A DNA stretch of 64,000 nucleotides from Alisma plantago-aquatica (taxonomy: Eukaryota > Streptophyta > Magnoliopsida > Alismatales > Alismataceae): NCBI GenBank assembly GCA_963693085.1, contig OY856409.1, positions 522,605,803 to 522,669,802 of the forward strand, written 5' to 3'. The translations under genes and the position numbers were made by a program. This document shows, piece after piece, positions 60,631 to 64,000 of this stretch (positions are counted from its first letter, which is position 1; every line of letters begins with the position of its first letter). The notes under the pieces were generated by a model. The model saw nothing but the letters and a program-made list of their open reading frames with translations. It made no database searches and was not told the origin of the DNA.

Positions 60631-61045
60631 GGAAGCATTATACCTGGAGTCTGGAGAAGAACGTTCCACAGTAGCACCAGTCCTGACGTGCGCCTTCCAA
60701 TCGGCAGTCGTAGCGGCGAAGCTCCTCCTCTCCCGATGAACTCACGGTGTGGTGGCCTCCGAAACCTCCTCCTGGCCTCGCGATGACCACGCGATAACCT
60801 TCAGAGTTCGGTATTGGAGATAACAGCACAGCCTGATGTCCTCGAGGTTAAGGATGATGGCGAGTACCCAAATCAGGAGAGGCCGAGATAGATGAGAGGG
60901 TGGCGAGATTTGGGATGAAGAGGCTGAGAGAGAGTAGAAGGTGGAGACGGAAAGCAATGGCGGCTAGGGTTTTGAGAAACCCTCTCGCCCAAAACTCCCG
61001 ACTGACGACCGAGAGTTTGTGTGAGAAACCGGATTATGGAATGAC
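60631..61045. other. GC-rich flank of the F-box fragment
   Basis: No gene could be assigned. On the minus strand the region near 60940-60990 resembles a plant leader (AAAACCCTAGCCGCC followed by CT-rich DNA), so a second captured leader facing left is possible. Confidence 0.3.
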
Positions 61046-61048
61046 TGA

Positions 61049-61390
61049 GGGCATGTTTGGTTACCTAGATTTTGTCGTATTGGATTGTATTCTGGACTCC
61101 AGCTCAGCAAATTTTATGTTTAGTTTGCAGGATTGGAGAAATGTGGCTAATCCCGGGATTTTCAGACATAATAGGAATCCCGCATTTTGGTCTCCATCAA
61201 AATTCTCTCGGATACCAAAATTCATCATGGGCAAGATGGTAGACATGAAAAAAAATAAATCTCACACTTACAAAATCCAGCAAATCAAACATAAAATTTT
61301 ACTTTGCGGGATTTTGAGAATGCAGCATTTCAATAACGCATGATGGACAGAATACATGATTTCAGTAAATCCTGCAAACCAAACGTGCCC
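61049..61390. mobile_element. Tourist-like (PIF/Harbinger) MITE
   Basis: A 342-bp element starting GGGCATGTTTGGTT and ending AACCAAACGTGCCC-like (CAAACCAAACGTGCCC), flanked by TGA on both sides (61046-61048, 61391-61393). The termini and 3-bp target duplication are those of Tourist/Harbinger MITEs. No coding capacity. Confidence 0.88.
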
Positions 61391-61442
61391 TGAATGAAGC
61401 CCCGACTCAGCGGATATGCGTGGGTTTCAATCTAGATTTGCT

Positions 61443-61570
61443 CACCCGAACCGAATAAAAATTAGGATATTACGGTCTCCATCGGAACTAAACCAAAAAC
61501 CGAACACAGCAATAAAAACCACATTTCTCGGGTCGGTTCGGTTTGGATTGGTTTGGGTTCGGTTCGGGTG
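61443..61570. mobile_element. Small inverted-repeat element, CACCCGAACCGAA termini
   Basis: A 128-bp segment with perfect 13-bp terminal inverted repeats, CACCCGAACCGAA and TTCGGTTCGGGTG, and internal TCGGTTCGG/TTGG words. No clear target duplication. Likely a hAT-type MITE. Confidence 0.65.
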
Positions 61571-61582
61571 GTTAATTCTGCC

Positions 61583-62423
61583 ATGGATTAACTATTTGAG
61601 GGAGCCAATGAAGCCTTCGCCAAGTCTAATGAAGTTTCAACTTATATGTCTAGTGTAGATCGCAGATATCATCTCTATAATTGGAGAATGTTGAAAGATC
61701 TAGAGGGGGTGAATAGAGGTTTTGGAACTTTAAAATTCAATTAAAAACTTAAATCAAAGGAGGAGGAAACATGGAAGACATTCGATGTAGAGTGGTTCCA
61801 ACCTTTGAATCTAAGGTTATCGGTCTACTACCCAATTGTTTCCGATTGAGATTTTAAAAGTGAATTATTTTATTTACCTCGCAAAGATCTTACAACAAAA
61901 TACAATTCCCTTCCAGACCCTTGAAGTAGCCTCAACCTCCTTAAAGCAGCCTTCTTGAAGTAACTTCAAGCCCTTGGAGCAGCCTTCACAACCTTGAAGT
62001 AGCTCCACCACCTTGTGATGAGAGTTTTAAAAAGGAAAAGATTTCAACTCACTAATCAACCGCAAGTATACAGAAATCAATGTAGTTGAGTGTCGAACAC
62101 AGGGAGCTAGGCTAGTTAGACGCAAACATGTCAACTTTCACTAATCTAAATCAGATTTGCAAAGGCTTGATTGTTTACAGACTTGAGAAAAGGAAAACAA
62201 AGCAAAGGTTTTAAACAACAGAATTGATTCAATGATTAGGAACTTGAGCATAAGATTTCACTACGATTACCACTATATCATACGAACATAAGAAACAAGA
62301 TCGTTGTTTAATAAGTAAGGAATTGTGTCATCATCATGCATTTCCCAATGCCATGAGATGGTTCTCAACATCACATACCGCGTCTATGTTTAGCATCAAA
62401 CACAACTGAAACCCTCAATAATC
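61583..62423. repeat. Inverted piece p2 (reverse complement of X1 23748-24589)
   Basis: About 840 bp antiparallel to X1 23.75-24.59 kb, containing the CTACTTCAAGG/CCTTGAAG cluster near 61919-62010. Its left edge (ATGGATTAACTATTTG) and the right edge of p3 flank 18 bases of X replaced by the 6-kb block. Its right edge is the exact complement of the p1 left edge (ATAATC at 62418-62423). Confidence 0.92.
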
Positions 62424-62939
62424 TCTAGCCATGTGCATTGTGTGCATGGTTGTTTTATTTATTTCCTAAATTTATTTGGTTTGTATAGCGAGCCTCTCCC
62501 CTCCTTTCTAAATGTCAATTAATGACCCTCTTCCTATCTTCCCCTCAAATGTAACTCGAGGTTTTCCCTTTTATAATATAATATGGAATATGATAGTTTT
62601 AAATTATGTTTTGTCGTGAGAAGATGTTCTGCACTCTACGAGTCGACTGGCGAAGAGTCCAGTTGATTAATTGGAGGACCGGGGAGGCTAACACACAAGA
62701 GGAACCAACCGATCAACCTAAAGGCCAACTAATCGACTGAAGGGTTCAGACGACCAACCGGGCCAATACAAGTTCCCTGTACATATCGCTACATACGATA
62801 TGGACCTTAGGTGGTAGCCATTCTCCGTGGCTCCAAAGAATTATATTAGTATGGCCATAACCATCGCTTGTATTTTTTGATTGCATGTTACTCATTTGTG
62901 TATATAGGATGTATGTGATACATACTATAAGTATGTGGT
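62424..62939. other. DNA between p2 and repeat R right copy
   Basis: No gene. It contains words such as GTCGACTGGCGAAGAGTCCAG and CCAACTAATCGACTGAAGG that occur once. If a single large element interrupts the inverted copy, this is its left end, beginning TCTAG. Confidence 0.4.
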
Positions 62940-64000
62940 GATTTTCTAATTAAATTTGGAAATTAGGTCGAGATTCTAGATTTGAAACTAGGACCATGTG
63001 ATAGATCTCAAAAAATTGATCAAAAACCATATATGGATCGTCCCCATCTGAGCTATAGATTATTTTCTATGAATTTGTAAAGATTAGATATATTCTGACC
63101 AATCAGAGGCGAGGAAAATCATTTAAGACATTTCTGAGAAAATTCGAAAATTAAGGTTAGAAAGACGACTTTCCCCTCACATTATCAATCTGAGACAGGA
63201 GGCGTGATAGGGCATAGCGGTCAAATGCTCATCAATATGAATATGTGATTGATATCAAGATAACCTGGAGAAAAGACACAATTAACCATGGTAGTGTGAC
63301 ACTGGTATTGAAATCGTGAGGGTCTGCAAGTAATTTCAGTGTCTGGTTTCTTGTTCGTTTGTCCATGGTGCGCGAAGAACCTCCATGGAGTTCCAAACTC
63401 CAATCAGAACTTGGAAGACTCGATGTTTGGGAAGAAAAGGAGAATTGAGGATCATTCCTTGAACTAAGGTGAACCTATTGAGCCTTGGGTGAGGCGCTGA
63501 GCTGCTCATCTACTCCATCTCAATGCCACATATATGGTACAAGAGGTACATGGGAGACCGAGGCCATTATCTACAACAAGAATGAGTGTTCTGTATCTGG
63601 AAAAGGAAGCAAGTGGGATGGCCGAAGTCGATACAAAGAAAACCAAAAACCAAATGGGGACATGTTCCCCCATTGTCCCTGGCGCCATGGCCAGAACAGG
63701 GGAAGAAACCCCAAGGTAGAAAATGTCGTTACAATGGCGATATGCTCAGAACAACTGCACCCTCATCTTCATAGTTATTAGTAGAAGCTAGGTGACTAAA
63801 TTTCGTGGTTAAGTGGTACAAAACCAGCCGAGATGTGGGGTCGCTGGTGAGGACCCGAAGGTGCTCTACAGGCTGTGGCTAACAGAAGAACATCAGGCAA
63901 AATGGATGATGTATAAATGAACATAGATAGTCAGGGAAGCTTACTGGATATTTTAATTGGACTATAGTTTCTTCTCCTGCTGGGTCAAGCTCGTCGTCGC
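62940..64000. repeat. Repeat R, right copy (cut by window end)
   Basis: Direct repeat of about 57-1109 at an offset of about 62.88 kb. Small differences include loss or gain of single bases and a CTGAGACAGGAGG variant near 63190. Short open frames are shared but shift between copies, so no protein is claimed. Confidence 0.85.

Noticed and set aside
60084..60677. A 197-codon minus-strand open frame rich in Ser and Pro
   Set aside because: It is antisense to the F-box fragment, which has recognisable residues. High GC leaves the opposite strand open by chance.
31339..62430. Helitron ends (TC at 62424, CTAG before 31340) around the large insertion
   Set aside because: A Helitron should insert between A and T without duplication and have a hairpin before CTRR. 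Here six bases are repeated at both sides and no hairpin precedes CTAG.
1..64000. CRISPR arrays, bacterial operons, phage or toxin systems
   Set aside because: No regular short direct repeats with unique spacers and no prokaryotic gene organisation. All recognisable proteins are plant or plant-transposon types.

Overview
This window is plant nuclear DNA and consists almost entirely of transposable-element remains. The evidence for a plant is: Ty3/gypsy retrotransposon gag and reverse-transcriptase fragments with plant-type zinc knuckles and an initiator-tRNA primer site; at least four kinds of hAT transposase remnant with BED fingers; an L1-type LINE; Tourist-like and hAT-like MITEs; and exons of a plant-type nuclear gene for organellar ribosomal protein S16 (RPS16). 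I cannot name the species. There is no sign of bacterial operons, CRISPR, rRNA or tRNA genes.

Layout. 0-14.3 kb: a repeat R (57-1109) whose second copy closes the window (62940-64000), then a mosaic of decayed Ty3/gypsy pieces, mostly on the minus strand (gag 2.4-3.1 kb, RT 6.6-6.7 kb, primer-site complement 7.9 kb, LTR pieces at 7.9-9.0, 11.4-11.8 and 13.8-14.3 kb). 14290-29489 (copy X1) and 36615-51821 (copy X2) are a 15.2-kb direct segmental duplication. Each copy holds, on the minus strand, RPS16 exon 1 (high coordinate) and the last RPS16 exon (low coordinate), about 12.7 kb apart. Between them lie hAT transposase remains, MITEs and a promoter-like stretch, all on the plus strand or non-coding. 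X2 keeps both visible exons intact; X1 has lost the start codon and reading frame of exon 1.

There is also an inverted copy of part of X (X1 coordinates 20.2-28.35 kb), broken into three non-overlapping pieces: p1 at 31340-35190, p3 at 51829-55584 and p2 at 61583-62423. p3 faces X2 and forms a 3.7-kb-arm palindrome with a 1.1-kb loop that places two RPS16 first exons head to head. p3 and p2 are separated by a 6.0-kb block (55585-61582). That block holds a BED-hAT transposase fragment, tandem fold-back elements, a 225-bp satellite-like repeat interrupted by a LINE with a clean 14-bp target duplication, a tubby-like F-box gene fragment and two MITEs. p2 stops and p1 starts at the same base of X, sharing six bases. 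This suggests either one large insertion, a tandem array or a circular intermediate.

Functionally, the only candidate host gene is RPS16 (the X2 copy). Its middle coding segment was not found, so even that copy may be dead. Everything else is mobile DNA in decay. The noteworthy biology is structural: a ribosomal-protein gene inside a duplicated, inverted and re-broken transposon cluster that could make double-stranded RNA from its own first exon.
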